Shown here one piece after another: positions 1 to 13,319 of a DNA stretch of 64,000 nucleotides. Positions within the stretch are counted from its first letter, which is position 1, and the number at the start of each line of letters is the position of its first letter. Below the pieces are notes generated by a model. It was given only the letters and a program-made list of their open reading frames with translations. It was not told the DNA's origin and did no database searches. Origin of the DNA: Gymnorhina tibicen (taxonomy: Eukaryota > Chordata > Aves > Passeriformes > Artamidae); assembly GCA_013399875.1 (NCBI GenBank), contig VXAZ01002121.1:124001-188000 (forward strand), given 5' to 3'. The translations under genes were made by a program, and so were the position numbers.

Positions 1-2079
1 CCAGCATTAGCTTTGAAGGTTAGCAATTTTCAGGGTCAAACCCTAAATATATTATTTCCTTTTTATTTACTTTTCTTTTTTAATCTTTCCTCTTTGAAGT
101 CTTTTCCTATTATAGAGAATTTAAAGCAATTGATTAAAAAAAAATTGAAACTCTTGAAATGTGAGTTCACTGTGCTCAATAGAAAGGAGCCAGTTTCAAC
201 CCAGCACACGCAATGTCTTTGTTATACCCATTTAGAAATTCACAAACTTTTCCTATAATCACTCTCTATTACAATTGCATTCTAGTCTAAGTGGTTTGGT
301 TAACTGCATGTCAGGCAATCCACGATGCCATGTACCATGTCCAAAATTTATTTGCAAAATAAATGCAGTCAAGTGGCTCTCCATAAATATTCCAGGCAGA
401 AGAAATCTCCTTGCTTTAGCCACAAGTACCCAGATCACTAAATTTCACTTTGCACATTATGTATTTATATTGGAATATTCTTCCATTCCCACTTTTTTTT
501 CCCCCCATTAGTCACCTGTGGAACATTTGTTTTCAACAAAGTCTCTGTAATTCTCGACACCAGACTTCCTTTCATCCATAAAACTAATGCCCACTGACAC
601 AGTGAAATATCTCCACTCTGACCAGAGAGACTAACTCCAGGACAGGGCAGGAATTTACAGCTGAAATGTTTAGCTTCTCAACTGGGACCATATCAAGAAT
701 GCAAATTTGCGTTCTCTGGGGGGTTTTAACTTTTCAGGTCAATAAAGACAGAAATGAAATCATAATACAGATCACGAAAAACTGTGTTTCAAAACATACT
801 CTTCTCCCATCTTAAGAAAAGAAAAGCTTTAAGTGCTGTATTAAGAAGCAGTCAAGCCACCTGGCTTTCAGAAATGTTTGTGCCAGTCTCCCAAAGCCAC
901 GTTTGCATTCTTTAGTTAAAAAACAAGCCTTGTGTAATACGGTTTTACATGTTCTGAAGTGTTTGCTAACAGACACATGAAAAGGTTGTCATCAATTGTA
1001 CAGGTTTTGGTCCTTGAGGCTACAGCATTTCTATTTGGGAAATAAATACCATAACATAGTGGTTTGGTACCTGCTGTGGGGTGGGGAAAGGAAAATTAAA
1101 AAAGTATAGCAAAACATTGAGATAATTCTTTCTGAGCACTGTGGGGTCTGTCAGCCTACAAACCTGAGTGCCTCTGTCCAGGTATCATTGTGGTACCCTG
1201 TAAGAACAGACTTTTCTCCCTTTGTGGTGATATACAAACATGATTTGGATCTCTCATATGCCCCACTGCCTGCATTGCAGCAGATGATAATGATCAGTAA
1301 CTATCTTCACTGGGATTTGTTACCCTGCTGATAATGACAGTAATGTATAAGGCACTGCCTGTCCTTTCTCAGTTAATCTGGAGCTCTAGTACCAAACACT
1401 AATCGAAGATACATCACTACCTGATACAGATATAGGGGAATCATGAGCAGAGATGATGTTTTTTCCATGTGCATTTTAGCTACATTGGGAAACAGATCTG
1501 CGGATATCTGAACAACGTATCCCGACATTACCTTCGTGTTTCAACAGGAGAATTCTTGTTCATTTTGACTGGCAGGGAATATGGATTTGTGAAACGAGTA
1601 ATGTAAATGCACCATGGTGAGGACTTGGGTATCAGAGTGGTCATCTCTGACAGACCTCCAAGACCCTCAGCCACAACAATCAAAAACCTAAAAATCCCCT
1701 TGTGTATTATCTCATAGCCCTGTGACAGAGCCATGACTGCACCTGCCAGGGTCAGACTGAAATAAAGCCTTTTGGAAACAGCAGAACTGCTAAAACCTGT
1801 ACAAAGCAGCTCACCATGTAACAGGCAGAAAAAATCTGCGGTTACTCTCTTATTACCTAAATTGCAGTTAGAACTCACATTTGACTTAAAATGAGATTAA
1901 AACTGTCATGTCATCAGTACAGGAGGCAAATGACGAGAAATCTTGGAGGTGAATACTCTGCTCTCTGGGATCCGGGCACTTCCTGACCTGTATCCGTTTA
2001 TCACACAATGCATCAGGACAATTCTTTGCTCACAAAACACTTTGAGGAAAATTTATATTAAAGTAAGCAAACAAACACG
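1..2079. other. single-copy non-coding DNA, no gene recognised
   Basis: This is AT-rich sequence with no repeat family that I recognise. The only frame above 100 codons is on the minus strand at 1528-1878 (116 codons). It has no signal peptide, convincing membrane segment or known motif. Its stop codon overlaps a splice-donor-like AAG|GTAATG, but nothing else supports an exon. I treat the stretch as intergenic or intronic. Confidence 0.6.
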
Positions 2080-2370
2080 TTCACCAGTCCATAAGGCCTG
2101 ATGGGATTCATCCCAGAGTTCTGGAGGAGGAGGTGGATGTTCTGGCAGTAACCCCTCTCTATCACCTGGCCAAGGGGCTTGGGAGTCTGGGGAGGTCCCT
2201 GCTGACTGGAAGTTGACCAAGATTATTCCAACCCACACCAAAGGGCTTGAGGAAAGACCCCCGGAACTTCAGATCTTTTAGTCAAACTCAGAACCTGGAA
2301 AATTTTATTTATAGACTATAGATTATACCAGATACTGTTGAGAGGCATTTAAGACATTCTAAAGGAAAAA
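2080..2370 (+). mobile_element. CR1 LINE fragment, reverse-transcriptase region of ORF2
   Basis: This is a 5'- and 3'-truncated, decayed copy of the avian CR1 non-LTR retrotransposon in sense orientation. From about 2097 one frame reads PDGIHPRVLEE, the start of the reverse-transcriptase domain in CR1-type elements. After a frameshift another frame reads SGEVPADWKLTKIIPTHTKG, the next block of the same domain. Nucleotide similarity to my recollection of CR1 seems to continue through the stretch around 2280-2365 (AACCTGGAAAATT, ATTATACCAG, GAGAGGCATTTAA). Frameshifts and stops mean no functional protein. The catalytic YxDD region is not present, so the copy cannot move by itself. Family assignment is from memory; subfamily is not determinable here. 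Confidence 0.85.
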
Positions 2371-4000
2371 AGCTCTGCCCACCCCACTCTTAGAGGGCTC
2401 AGGGGTGGCTCAGGCACTCACGGCACCACATTATCCAGGGATGTGCAGGTGGGAGCCTCTCACATCACACTCACAGTACACAAAACAGAAAAAATAAAGT
2501 CTGAGGAAAAAAAACAAAAACGAAACAAAAAACCCCCAAACCAGCAAACCAAAAAACAAACACAGAAGAGACTGGGGAATGGGTACTGCACTATGGGGAA
2601 TGCTTAGAGTTGATAAACATTTATAGCCCAGGCATGCATAATTTTGAATCTACTGCTTTTAGTAGTAAAGTGACAAAACAAAGGAAGAGATGGAAGGGGC
2701 AGCAGGAAGGCATAAAAAAAAAAAAAGTTAGCAGGACAGCAATTAGTAAAGGGAGACTTAGTGTAAGGCATAACAATGAGCAATATGTGTTAATAACACG
2801 TTATACACTTTGCTTTTTTAAAAAATTTATAAAATTCCTTTAAATAGCTAACCTCAAATAGCTACAGGAAAAAAACAGCGATCGATATCATTCCCTTATA
2901 TATCTTTCCATTAAGCAGACTGAACCCAACAGACAGCCTTTCCATGAACTTACTCAGTTCCGTATGTATCAAGACTGGTAAGTCATTATTCGTTCCTCTA
3001 AGCACAAGGACTTTCTTAGTTCTTATGGACAGAAAAAAACCCACTTTTTTGGACAACGAAAAATTCTATCTTTATTCTTCTTCCTAGTCCTTTTCACACA
3101 GCCCTTACTCTGTGTCCCAGGATAATGAGAATTGAATATAAATGAAATAAAGGGACTTCCATCTACTTCTATAAAGAAAATAAAGTCTTTTTTTTTTTTC
3201 CTGTAATCCAGCATCTAATTTCAAAAAGGAAATAGCTTCAAGAATTGCATGCTTTTAAAAGTATGTCTGATTCTATAATGGTAGTCTAAGAAAATCACAC
3301 TCCTTAAAAAGAAAGTCCTACATTTATGTTGTTCACAGTATTTTCCCTACTTCATTCTCTCCTTTATTTCAATTATTTCAGAAAAACCTTTTTTTTTTCC
3401 CTCATTAAACACTCCTGTTTTCTGTCTCTAAAGTGGAGAACATAAAATTTTCTTCATCCCATATTTATAAAAGCATAAACTGCTGAAGACTATTTCTAGG
3501 GGTCTCTGTAGCTCTACCTACTATAAATACTCCTAGGTCCTCCCTAGCTATTCAGTTCTGAAACAATTAAACCTCTTTGGAAAAAATAAAACACTAGACA
3601 CCTTGATACATAAGAGCTACATCAAGGATTCAAATTGTGCTTACATTTCAGCACATATTCTTTCATTTTAGTCTCACCCTTAAAATAAAGAAAATTATAT
3701 TGCCAGAGCACATTTCTAATGCTACAGCATACAGCTAAGAGAACAAATAAATGAGTTAGCATGCTACTCATTGTTTGCTTTTATTTTAGAATAAAGTCAA
3801 ATATGATTTATCCCGCTGGCTGTTTCAGTTTCTCTGAAACTTTGCAATTGGGATTTACATCTTCTGTGCCAAGACAAGTAGGTTAAATTGCTTCTACTGT
3901 GGCGTTTGTTAGTTCTGTATGGTATTTCTTTCCATGGATGCACAGTGTTCTCTACACTCATTCCTTTGTTCTCCATTCCTGTTTCTCTCATACTTCAGAG
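2371..4000. other. non-coding interval with an A/C-rich tract
   Basis: No gene is seen. The interval holds an A-run that passes into A/C-rich low-complexity sequence at 2504-2562, a 13-base A-run near 2715, and a T-run near 3188-3199. Short frames of 60-80 codons occur but have no recognisable content. Confidence 0.6.
2504..2562. repeat. A/C-rich low-complexity tract
   Basis: A run of eight A is followed by alternating A-runs and short C-runs (AAACAAAAAC, AAACCCCCAAACC). It is one of about eleven similar tracts on the plus strand of this window. Confidence 0.8.
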
Positions 4001-4095
4001 CATCACAGAATGGCTGAGGTTGAAAGGGCCTCTGGAGATCACAGTCCATCATCCCCCCTGCTCAGGGCAGGGGCAGCCAGAGCAGTGCTTAAACC
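4001..4095 (-). mobile_element. CR1 LINE fragment, 3' end
   Basis: The plus strand reads ATCACAGAATGGCTGAGG, then GTTGAAAGGGCCTCTGGAG, then a CCCCCCTGCTCAGGGCAGGG segment. Reversed, this is the 3' untranslated end of an avian CR1 element, which finishes with a short ATTCTRTGAT-like motif. The element therefore points left, with its 3' terminus near 4001. Similarity fades after about 4095, so this is a short 5'-truncated copy, the usual state of CR1 insertions. No protein-coding part is present. Confidence 0.85.
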
Positions 4096-7000
4096 AAGGG
4101 AGCTTCACACAGAAAACTCTCCAAAAAATGCCTCAGTAGAAAAGAAATCAAGTGAGAGAAGACACAGCCTGCAGTGCCAGGACATCCATGGGAAGGACAC
4201 CAAGGATGGAGCTAATTGTGGGTTCAGGACTGAAATGTCTCCCTTCCCTCTCTCCAGCACTGGACTGCACAGAAATGCCTCTAGCTGACGCGGAACCCTG
4301 CAGCCATCTGAGGTGTTACTAAACATCGGCTCTCAGTATCTCTTCTAGACAGCAAAAAGAAAAAAAAAGTAAGAAAAAGAAGAGTAAGTAGAGAGAGGAG
4401 CAAAAATTAATCGAGTTCAGTAACTGACCAGAGAAAACAGCAGCAGGACAAAGAGAGGAAATGGAAACATTTAGGAAAAACTTTCAATGAATTCCTTAAC
4501 ATTGCTTTGAGAAACCACTTAGGCATATGTCATCAGGAAAATGGATCTTGAGAAAAATGGCAAAAGCAGTAGTTTCTCCAGGAGAGCAGGAAACAACTTA
4601 CTTGGCTCTCAGGAATGCAGAACGACTGAAGAAAGGAACCGGAAAGAAAAGGGATATCAGGATTCTGAAAATCTGTGACAGAGAAAAGAGGGAGAGACAA
4701 TAATAGATGGTGTAAAATGAGATGATAAAATGGGGAGTACAGAGGAGAACAAGATGACACAGTGGGAAAACAAAACAGGGGGCAGGGTTTACAGATGAAT
4801 CTGAGTCCAAAATTTATGGAATTATTGTCATAAGATGAAAAAGGGGATGACACACACAAATAAGGAGAAAAGCCAGTGACTTCAAACATAAAAGAAGGTA
4901 ACAGCTGCTCTCCTGTTTCACTAAGTTGGATCATCTACCACATCCATATTTCAAATAGTAATTAATTAAGTTGTACTGGAGCCAACAACAGCAGGGACTC
5001 TATATTAATGAATGCACAGATCAGATAAACAACTGTGCTGAAGATGGATTTTACTAGTAAACTTTAGCACTACCATTTCCTATAAGAATAAATATGCATA
5101 GAACAGTGTCTCTGAAGATTTTAAAGGTATGAAAAGTAAGAATCTAGACACTATTTCCATCAGCAGCAAAAGTTCTATGGAATCACAACTGAACAGTATC
5201 AAGTTCTGCAATACTTCATGATACAAGAATAGTATTTCAGCATTTCAGAAAATAAAAGCTTTAAAAAACCACCCAAACCCACCAAAAACACCACTCCCCC
5301 CGACCCAAGAAAACAAACAAAGATTTATTTTTCTATACTAAGCTTAGGAAATTGGAGCACTTTTCTGAGAATAATCAGAACTCACTGGCTGCTGTTCAAT
5401 ATGCAAACAAGTCTAATCACTCCCTCTGGCTGGTACCAAAATGTTTGACTTCTGTCAGGGGCAGTTTTTCATCTGGACTCTGGAATACTGCCTGTACCTG
5501 TTCTGCTGCTCCGTTTCAGAGCTCCAAGTAAATACAAGAAATGCACATGCAGACCTACCTCTCAGGAGATGGGATAAGCACCTTTCATCACCAGAGTCTC
5601 CTCAGCTCGAAACCACTCAGCTGGAGCCTTTCCACTCTCAGTGTACGTGGGCACTACTCACTTTGTTGAGCAATAGTTGCTCCCTATTTTTGGAATAAGG
5701 TTCTGCTTTCTTGCTCAGAAAGCTGAGTTTAGCTGTAGGCTGCTACTTCATTCCTTTATTAAGCATCCTTCAACACATTCAGTATCCAAAGATTTATTCA
5801 TCGTAAAGAAGGAGTTTGGATACAAAACTGTTTTTAAAGTTTATCCCCAAGTTTTCCAGATCCTAAGCACTGGCATTTAAGTCACACATAAAGCTCAAGG
5901 AAAAGGTCATATTTTTCAGCTTTCTAGGAAGGAAGGACAGAAGGATGGAAAGACCTAAGTCATAATTGCTTAGTCATCTAAGCTCAGTACCCAGCTACCC
6001 AAGGCAGAAGCAAGAAACACAAGAGAACCGTGTCTGTCTTTCTGAACAAATCTGTTTCAAATTTTGTAGGCAATAAAAAAAAAAGAAAGAAGAAAGTCAA
6101 GTCACTCTGCAGCTCACAGCAGGAGAAAAATCATGAAGCCATAAAACAGAGACTGTGAAGAATCAGTTTTCATCTTTTCCACCCACTTTGGGGTGAACAG
6201 GCTATAGCAGCCCAGAAACAAGAATTTCTACCCTGCCCTTGGCATGGCATGAAAATAACCCAGCAATCCACACACACATTTCATAGAGCACAACTGGCTG
6301 CATTTTCTTTCATTTCTGTTCTGTTGTTCGGTGTAGCTTTAAATACAAGACTTGCCTTTTTTTTTTTTTCCTTGGTCCTGTAACAAAGCTTTTTCCTGCA
6401 CTGTTCTTTCTTGGTATCACCCTGTATTTATTAATTGTCAATTTACTTTATACCATCCGTGAAACAATTCTTAGTATAATCTGATCAGTAAAAATCCACT
6501 TAAGCCTAGTGGCATGCCCCACACACCTTTTCATCAAGATTATTCTCATTTGTATTTTATCAGCCCCAAGATGCTCTAACCACAATCACAGTCCCAGTGC
6601 CAGCACAACACATCAGGAATTTGAGATAGCCCTGCCCGTGGAGGTGAAGTGGCACTGATTCCTCTTTCACAGGCAGAGAATTGTGACACTGCAATCAAGT
6701 GATCTGCCTGAGGAAACCAGGGATGCTGCTAAGAGAGATTAGATTGAATCTAAGATCCTTGACTCCTAGCTAAGTACACACGACAAGACTGTGGAGAATA
6801 CGGGATCTTTCCACCTTTCTGTAATAAAACCAGAATGTAATCTAAATAGATTTATATCATCTGTCTCTTGAAATGAAATGGGTATGAACTTGTAGTTTCT
6901 AGGTACTTCTACTATTGACTACTTTCCCTTAACCTTGTACAGCTAAACACAGTGTGAAACTATAAGAACCAATATAATATTTATTTCCATCCCTTGAGAC

Positions 7001-9018
7001 TGCCTAGTAACACCCATCAATATCAAACCTTCACTTAGTACTGACCATCATACAAAAATTGAAATTCCAGCACTCTTGATGCAAGTATTTATAGCAAACC
7101 TTGTGAGAAAACTGCTAGCTGGACGAATCCTTACCCTGACATTTTAGAATATGGGATTAGAAGTCTCTCCAGCTGCTTTCTTATGAGACACAGCATCAGT
7201 CAGGTGGCAGGAAAAAGGGAAGTGTGTGCATCCACTGAAATCAGAAGCAGTACTTTCAGGCTGATACCACATTTTAAGAATATCCGGGGTACTTTCAGTG
7301 CAAAGTTCTGACATTCCCTCAGTGCACACATGCTCAATATCCAGAAATCTTACAGGGGAAATCGTGACTAACAGAGCACACAGCAGACTTCAGAAATCTG
7401 CACTGTAAATCAGAGCTATAATGAACAGTCGCTGCTATTGGAATCCATAGCTGGGGCAATTTGCAAGCAAGTAAAGCCAGATGGGGATGCTTAATTTACT
7501 TTCACTTAGCTTTGGTGTTCTCTGCATAATTCTTGTACAAATCCCCTCAACACTCTCAGAATATTTTGCATAGGCAAGGACATGCTGGCATGCAACACAT
7601 TAATCTTCATATACCAATAGACACAATGTGTGCCAATAGACACAACAACCCATAATAATAGAGCTTATAATTTCTCAGCTCCTCATTTATTTTCAGCAAT
7701 GGAAAAAGTCAAAAGTACTGGTGAAAAGAGTTTGTGTCATTCAAATTACATTATAAGCATTTTCCTTCCCCCCAGTTTTACTGTAAAGGCCAAAAGATGT
7801 GGAAAAGAAAATAATTTCTGCCATTCAAAATGCCCAGAGCCTGCATAGAGGCATGAGGACTGGCAAATAAATCAGGAATATAGGCACAGCCACTCTCAAA
7901 TACCCCCACAACACCTTATTGTAAAACTTTAGGTCTCAACTTTTCTATCAGCTTTCCATGTGCTGCTTGAGGAAGTTACTGTTGTGACTAAACTGCAGAA
8001 AGGCATTTTCTAAATGTCCGTGGACATGTGCATGGGAATACATCTATTATATATATAAAAAACAGATCAATTCAGAAGTCTTAGCAACATTAAACAAGAT
8101 ATTCCACTGTAAATATCTAATGCTAATAGAAAGTTCACCCTTTTACATTTAAGAACAGATGTTTTGAAAGTAAAGATTTTTAGATAGCCTCACACTCTGA
8201 AGTAGAAAAAAGCTGAGTTATAAACCAGCACTTACTTTTATATCCTCTAATAAAGTCAAAGTCTTTTAAAAATACAGTTTTAAGAAGTTAATTTTGATGC
8301 TGAACATTTTTCTTTCTTTTCTATGTGCAATTTCAGATGTTAGCATTTATACATAGGAAACAACATCACACATTAACATATAACAGGTTATAATTAGTCT
8401 TTGCTGATGTCAGCTGAAGACCATCCACACATTTCTATGCAAGGCTGCTTTCCAGTTAGAAAACTTTGATATAAATCATATATTAATCTTTTTTTTCTCT
8501 AAACTTTATCCCATATCACTGATTTAAAAGTAAATAGTCCCCTAAAACACAATAGTATGCACATTGTTAATACTTTTTGCTCAGAAGACCAGCCACGTGT
8601 AAAATAGGTGTATGTTCACGTAATTGGCTACAGTATTTTGCTCCATGGTTAAATGCATGATTTCCTCTAATAGAATGCCAGTGTGGTCTACATCACATTT
8701 TCTACTTCATAAAGATCAAATGAGCTGTGACCACAGGCTCCCCAACTTAATGGAAAGTTCACTTGGTGACTTCTGAGTTTAAATTGTCCCTTTCTACTGT
8801 GAATCAATAGATTTAAAACACATTAATGGATCTCTTCCCCAAAAGCTTTAATCCCAAGAGACTTAGAAAGTAGATCTAACTCAGATTTATCACTCTTGCA
8901 GCACACCAAACCCAAGGTCCTCCATCTTTATAATATAACAACAAAGCTGAATTCATGGAGACACCTCCTTGATGCAAACCACACACCTGCCCATGTATTC
9001 AGGTACCAGCAGCTGTGC
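4096..9018. other. single-copy non-coding DNA, no gene recognised
   Basis: No gene or known transposon is seen in this 4.9 kb. There is an A/C-rich low-complexity tract at about 5262-5321 and a T-run near 6357-6370. The stretch around 7420-7570 is repeat-free and contains TTAATTTACTTT-like AT motifs and might be regulatory, but that is only an impression. The longest frame is 133 codons (4533-4934, minus), Ser/Leu/Phe-rich, without a recognised domain. Confidence 0.55.
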
Positions 9019-9440
9019 TGACCTTCAACGGGGGGCCCCACGAAACCGGCGGGGCCAAAGAGCGGAGAGAGCCGCTGTTCTGCTGAGGCTGTTTATTATA
9101 GATCCATAGTGTTCTGAAGGCTCAGTTCGAAGGGGTAAAACGCGAAAGCCAAGCAGCAGCAGCGGCGGCAGAAGCAGGCAAACAGCAAGCTGTCCCAGTT
9201 GTTGGAGTTCAAGATGGAGGCTCCCAAACTTACTGGGACCCTCACTGTATTCATTAATTATCCAATAGAAGAGGTACACGACTCTAGCTTTTCTTTCTTA
9301 ACCTATCCTGTTCTAATTCTAACAGTCGTAATTTTACATAAGCCTTACATAGGAATTACTCAGATTTGCGTGTTTTGCTTCTATCAATATTTTCTGTTTA
9401 TGCAGACACTTTATCTAAAAAATGTGAGCAATATAGTTCC
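9019..9440 (-). mobile_element. solo LTR of an endogenous retrovirus, antisense (right boundary uncertain)
   Basis: Read on the minus strand, this has the order expected of a retroviral LTR. An AT-rich U3 is followed by a CCAAT-type box (CCAAT on plus at 9262-9266), about 165 bases of GC-richer sequence, a polyadenylation signal AATAAA (plus TTTATT at 9092-9097), and a GC-rich U5 ending in CA (plus TG at 9019). The plus-strand left part is strikingly CpG-rich: I count 11 CpGs in about 140 bases within an otherwise CpG-poor neighbourhood. No primer-binding site or gag/pol sequence flanks it, so it is a solo LTR. The right end near 9440 is a guess; I found no matching target-site duplication. 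The exact family is not assigned. Confidence 0.6.
9092..9097 (-). promoter_or_regulatory. polyadenylation signal of the antisense LTR
   Basis: AATAAA on the minus strand lies about 75 bases before the inferred LTR 3' end, where the R/U5 boundary of a retroviral LTR is expected. Confidence 0.5.
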
Positions 9441-12299
9441 ATTTATGTTTTGTTTAAAGTAGAGAAATTCTGTGAAAAACAAGACTGCTGCAGTAGAAAC
9501 CACATACAAGGTCTCTTTTCTGCAGCTTTTAAAACGTAAGGCATTTAGCATATATTTCTACCAAAAACTGAAATTCTATTTTTCTACTTCTCTTTGGTAT
9601 GACTTCATGTATCTCAGCTTGTCCATAGGCCCTAATTCAATTCCTGTACCCAGATTCTCTTCCAGGCCTGAATCTTGGGGAGTTCTCACTCCAACAAGCA
9701 GCTTTCAGTATTTCCTTTCTAAAATGCTGGAAGAAGTCTTTACAAAGACTATGAAGGTTTTCTAAACAGTCTTTTACTGCTCAAAATTTATTTGCTCCCA
9801 GCAAGTACACAGATATCTGGATGATACAGTAAATTCAATTCCACATACATAAAGAAAGATGCAGAACACCCACATGCAGCTCTAGCTGAGGATTTCTACA
9901 TCTTTGCAGCCAAAGAACTGTCCTTATATTAAACAAATTTTTCAAAGGCCTAATTTTTATTTGTTTATTGGTTTTATTATATTTTTAGCTGACTACCTCA
10001 ATCTACAAGAAAATGAGACTAAATAAAATCAAGGACCTGTGTACCTAAAGATTCCCACTATGCTTACCAAGACTTGAGATGTAAGTCTTAATCAGCATTT
10101 TTAATAATTTCAGAAGCCTTTAAAACTTGATCACAGGCTAGGAACACCAGAACATAAATCTAGAGGCTGTGTCTGAGTCAGAAAAATAAGGAAAAAGGGT
10201 GTGTGGTGGGACTGACATAAACAGACTGGTTCTCAAGACACCTCAAAAACACTGAAGCAGGAATTAATGAATACATTCGAATAAATTTTGCCAGTGGATA
10301 AATTAAGATTGGGAAGTTAAATTAAAGAACTTACAAGAATCAAGATAAAGGTTCTATACACACAGAGGTTCCCTTACGAGCAGCAGGTGCTTGGAAACTT
10401 TTGATGATCATCTCCAGAGACTTTTTGTCACAATCACTGGGACAAAGTGGAAGCAAGACAGAAGAGAATTAAAACAGTAAGAACCCAGAGTGAATGTCAC
10501 CTGAGGTCAAGGCTGGTAGGTTTGTGTTCTGAGGAAGGGGAAGAACACTTAGTGGTCTTTTGGAGCAAGCTGAAACTTTTAAGACATTAATTGGCTCCCA
10601 ATGAGAGTCAAGCAATTCCTAAAAAAGGAATATCGTACCTAGGCCCTCTCATAAAAGAGAATAAATTTATGAGAAATCAGCTTTTTCAAAGCACAGCACC
10701 TAAAATGGGAACTGAAAGCACCAGCAAAATGAGAGCCACAGAAAAATCAATGATTCCAATTTGTAAAGAAAGCACAAATCAAATATTGTTAATATGATAT
10801 ATAAGCACAATATAAACTATTTGTACTACACACATTAAGGATAAATTGCTTGAATAAATTCTATTTTTATGAAAAAATACTGCAAACAACACACTGACGT
10901 GCCAGGAAAGTGAAAACAATAACACTGACATTATTAGTACTATATGCTATTTCCTAGTGATTTCCCAGGATCATCTATTTTCACTTCAAGCAGCTGTTTA
11001 AATCCCTTTTTTGCCTCACCAAATCTAGTTTTGTTTTACATTCATTATATAACTAACGCACTCTATTACTTATACTATTACTATAATCCTCACCTCATTT
11101 CAAACAAGAAAAAGAAACAATGCTTTTCCATTCTGAATTTCAGGAAGTGTTGATGCTTTCAGCAGGCAACTGCGAGTTTTGGGAATGAAAATAGTGCTGG
11201 TTGCTGATTTTTTCTTCCCTCACAAAGCAAGCAGAAACAACCTTTTGAGAGAAAAAAAGAACAATCCCTGATGTGGCCAAACAGAAGAGGAGTATGTTAC
11301 CACACTAAAAAAGGTCAAATCCAGCTGCAAGGATGAGAGAACAGAGACCTTGTGAAGAGTCCTTCTACTGGTAGAAGAATCCAACCTGTTACCAGCTCTG
11401 CTTCTCAGCCTGGGCTTTCACACACTGCAGATCACCACCTGCACTGACAGACTGATCAACTCAAGCCCCTCTGCCTTCTTTCAGCCTCTTTTTAAATTCA
11501 GCCTACAGAAAAAATCCCGAGCATTATTTTGTAATAAAAGTTCAGATTAATATAAAAAGAGGTTTGGGGGTTTTGCATCTGTCCAACAGCTGAAAGACAA
11601 TTTAATTTAACAGCTCTGGAGAGCACATATAGAATGAGCTGTAACTGAGCTCATAAACATCTCCATCATGGAAATTATCATTGCAGAAGTATCTTTCTCA
11701 CAATCTCAAAATGGTAAATAGATGGCCATGGGTTTGCCAAAAGATACACTCTTCTTCACTCAGGAACTGTTTCTTCCCAAAGAGTCTGAGAAGAAAGAAC
11801 ACCATGGAAAACAGAATGAAGAAGCTTGAGGAGCTGCTGTCCATAGAAGTTTTTGACTAGAAGATGAATAGAAATAAAAGGCTGTGATAGCTCCTAAAGG
11901 AACTTGCTCCTTCCAAGATTAATCACTATGAGGGCTACATTTTAAATATGACCCTACTTATAAAAACTTACTTCAGGTTATTAATTCTGCTTATCAAATA
12001 TGCCTCATCAACTCAAATACTTTGTTTTGTATTGTGGAATCATTAAAAATGCACCACAAATTGAAAAGTAAACAATCCAGCTGCCACTGAAACACAGGCA
12101 GGTTAGAGCTTTATTCTGAATGGGATGGAAATAACCAGGGTAAATACTTGTATAATAAAACTGACTCACGCTACTTGCAACACTATCTCTTTTACTGCTT
12201 TTTCTACAACTTCCAGGTAGTGAAATGGGCTCAGCAGCTCAGCCTCCCTACTAAAATAAATACACAGGTCTGTGTGTATTTGCAAACCCTTCCTGCACA
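9441..12299. other. single-copy non-coding DNA, no gene recognised
   Basis: No gene or known repeat is visible. Frames of 60-100 codons occur without recognisable motifs. The first few hundred bases may still belong to the U3 of the LTR to the left, as that boundary is not fixed. Confidence 0.55.
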
Positions 12300-12620
12300 G
12301 AGCTGCAGAATAACTGGGGCCAGAAGGACAGGCCTCTGGAGGTCAATGAGCTCCAAGTGGAGCTCTTGCTCAAAGTGGACCTACTCTCAAAATGAGATAA
12401 GTTTTCTCATGGCCCTGTCTAGTCAGGCTTTCAATACACCTTCAAGTATGGAAAGCCCCCAGTTTCTCTGGAATCACTGTGAAGAGATTTCTGCTCCTCC
12501 CCTCTCCCATTTCCAAGGAGCGTTTCCCCGGTGCTGCCTGCAACCACTGCTTGTTGTTCCTTAGCTGTGCCCCCCTGAGAGGACCCTCCCTCCCCCTGCC
12601 TCCTCTCCAACCTCTAGAAG
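12300..12620 (-). mobile_element. CR1 LINE fragment, 3' UTR region
   Basis: The plus strand carries, in order, blocks that match the reverse complement of the avian CR1 3' region: GGACAGGCCTCTGGAGGTCA, a CTTGCTCAAAGTGGACC segment, GGCCCTGTCTAGTCAGGCTT, then a CAAGTATGGAAAG segment, TCTCTGGAATCACTG, and further on CAACCACTGCTTGTTG with a GTGCCCCCCTGAGAGGA segment. The copy is old, with many substitutions and small insertions. It is antisense to the plus strand, has no coding potential, and its 3' terminal motif has been lost or is unrecognisable near 12300. The right boundary at about 12620 is approximate. Confidence 0.8.
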
Positions 12621-13319
12621 TGTCTGACAGCAGTGCCCAACATCCACGTGCTGGGACGTGACCCACTCCAGCCTCCACTCAAACTCTTCCTGGCTCTGGA
12701 AGGCCCAGTGAGACATCATGTTCCAGACACAGCTCCAAGAGGGCCCAAAAAGGGCAAGACCAATAATTTAGCCTTCCTTAAGTCCTACAAAAGAATCATT
12801 ATTTACGTGTTAATGCCAGGACAATGGGAGCATGTGGAGATAAGATTTTAATGGAGCACGTGAGGATCTTCTCTAAGGAAGATCCTGAGGAGTAATCCTA
12901 CTGCTAAGAGTTAACACCCATGCACTCCTGACTCAAGAGCAAGGGTGAAAATTAAGGAAAACTGTCACTTTTAGTTGTTAAATATCTTCATTAGACCAGA
13001 ATGAGGATAATTACTGCTCACAAAATTCACCGTTTGAAAAATACTCATCCATTTTCTCTCCTGTTGATGCAGCACACACCAAAGGGCTCACACTGGGGGC
13101 ATTTCTGCACACAGCAAGGGAGGGAGAGGAAAGCAAAATTCATCAAGGTAAAATAGAACGCTTGCCTCAAACCACTTTCAATCACTATATGTCCCAGAAT
13201 CACCGAAGATTGTTATTAAGCTTCCTCTTGTTTGTTTATTAATAAAATATATCTGGAATACAGAACACTGTACAGGTACTGCTTCAGCCATGGTTCACCT
13301 GTTGCAGATTTGCTGAAAA
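12621..13319. other. non-coding interval with a small hairpin
   Basis: No gene is seen. It includes a perfect 9-base inverted repeat with a 6-base loop at 12863-12886 (AGGATCTTC / GAAGATCCT). Confidence 0.6.
12863..12886. repeat. inverted repeat, 9-bp stem and 6-base loop
   Basis: Arms at 12863-12871 and 12878-12886 are exact reverse complements. The downstream arm is not followed by a T-run and there is no longer precursor-like stem, so no RNA gene is claimed. Confidence 0.8.

Noticed and set aside
1528..1878. 116-codon minus-strand frame ending at a donor-like GTAATG
   Set aside because: No recognisable protein features and no acceptor that fits; single donor-like sites are frequent.
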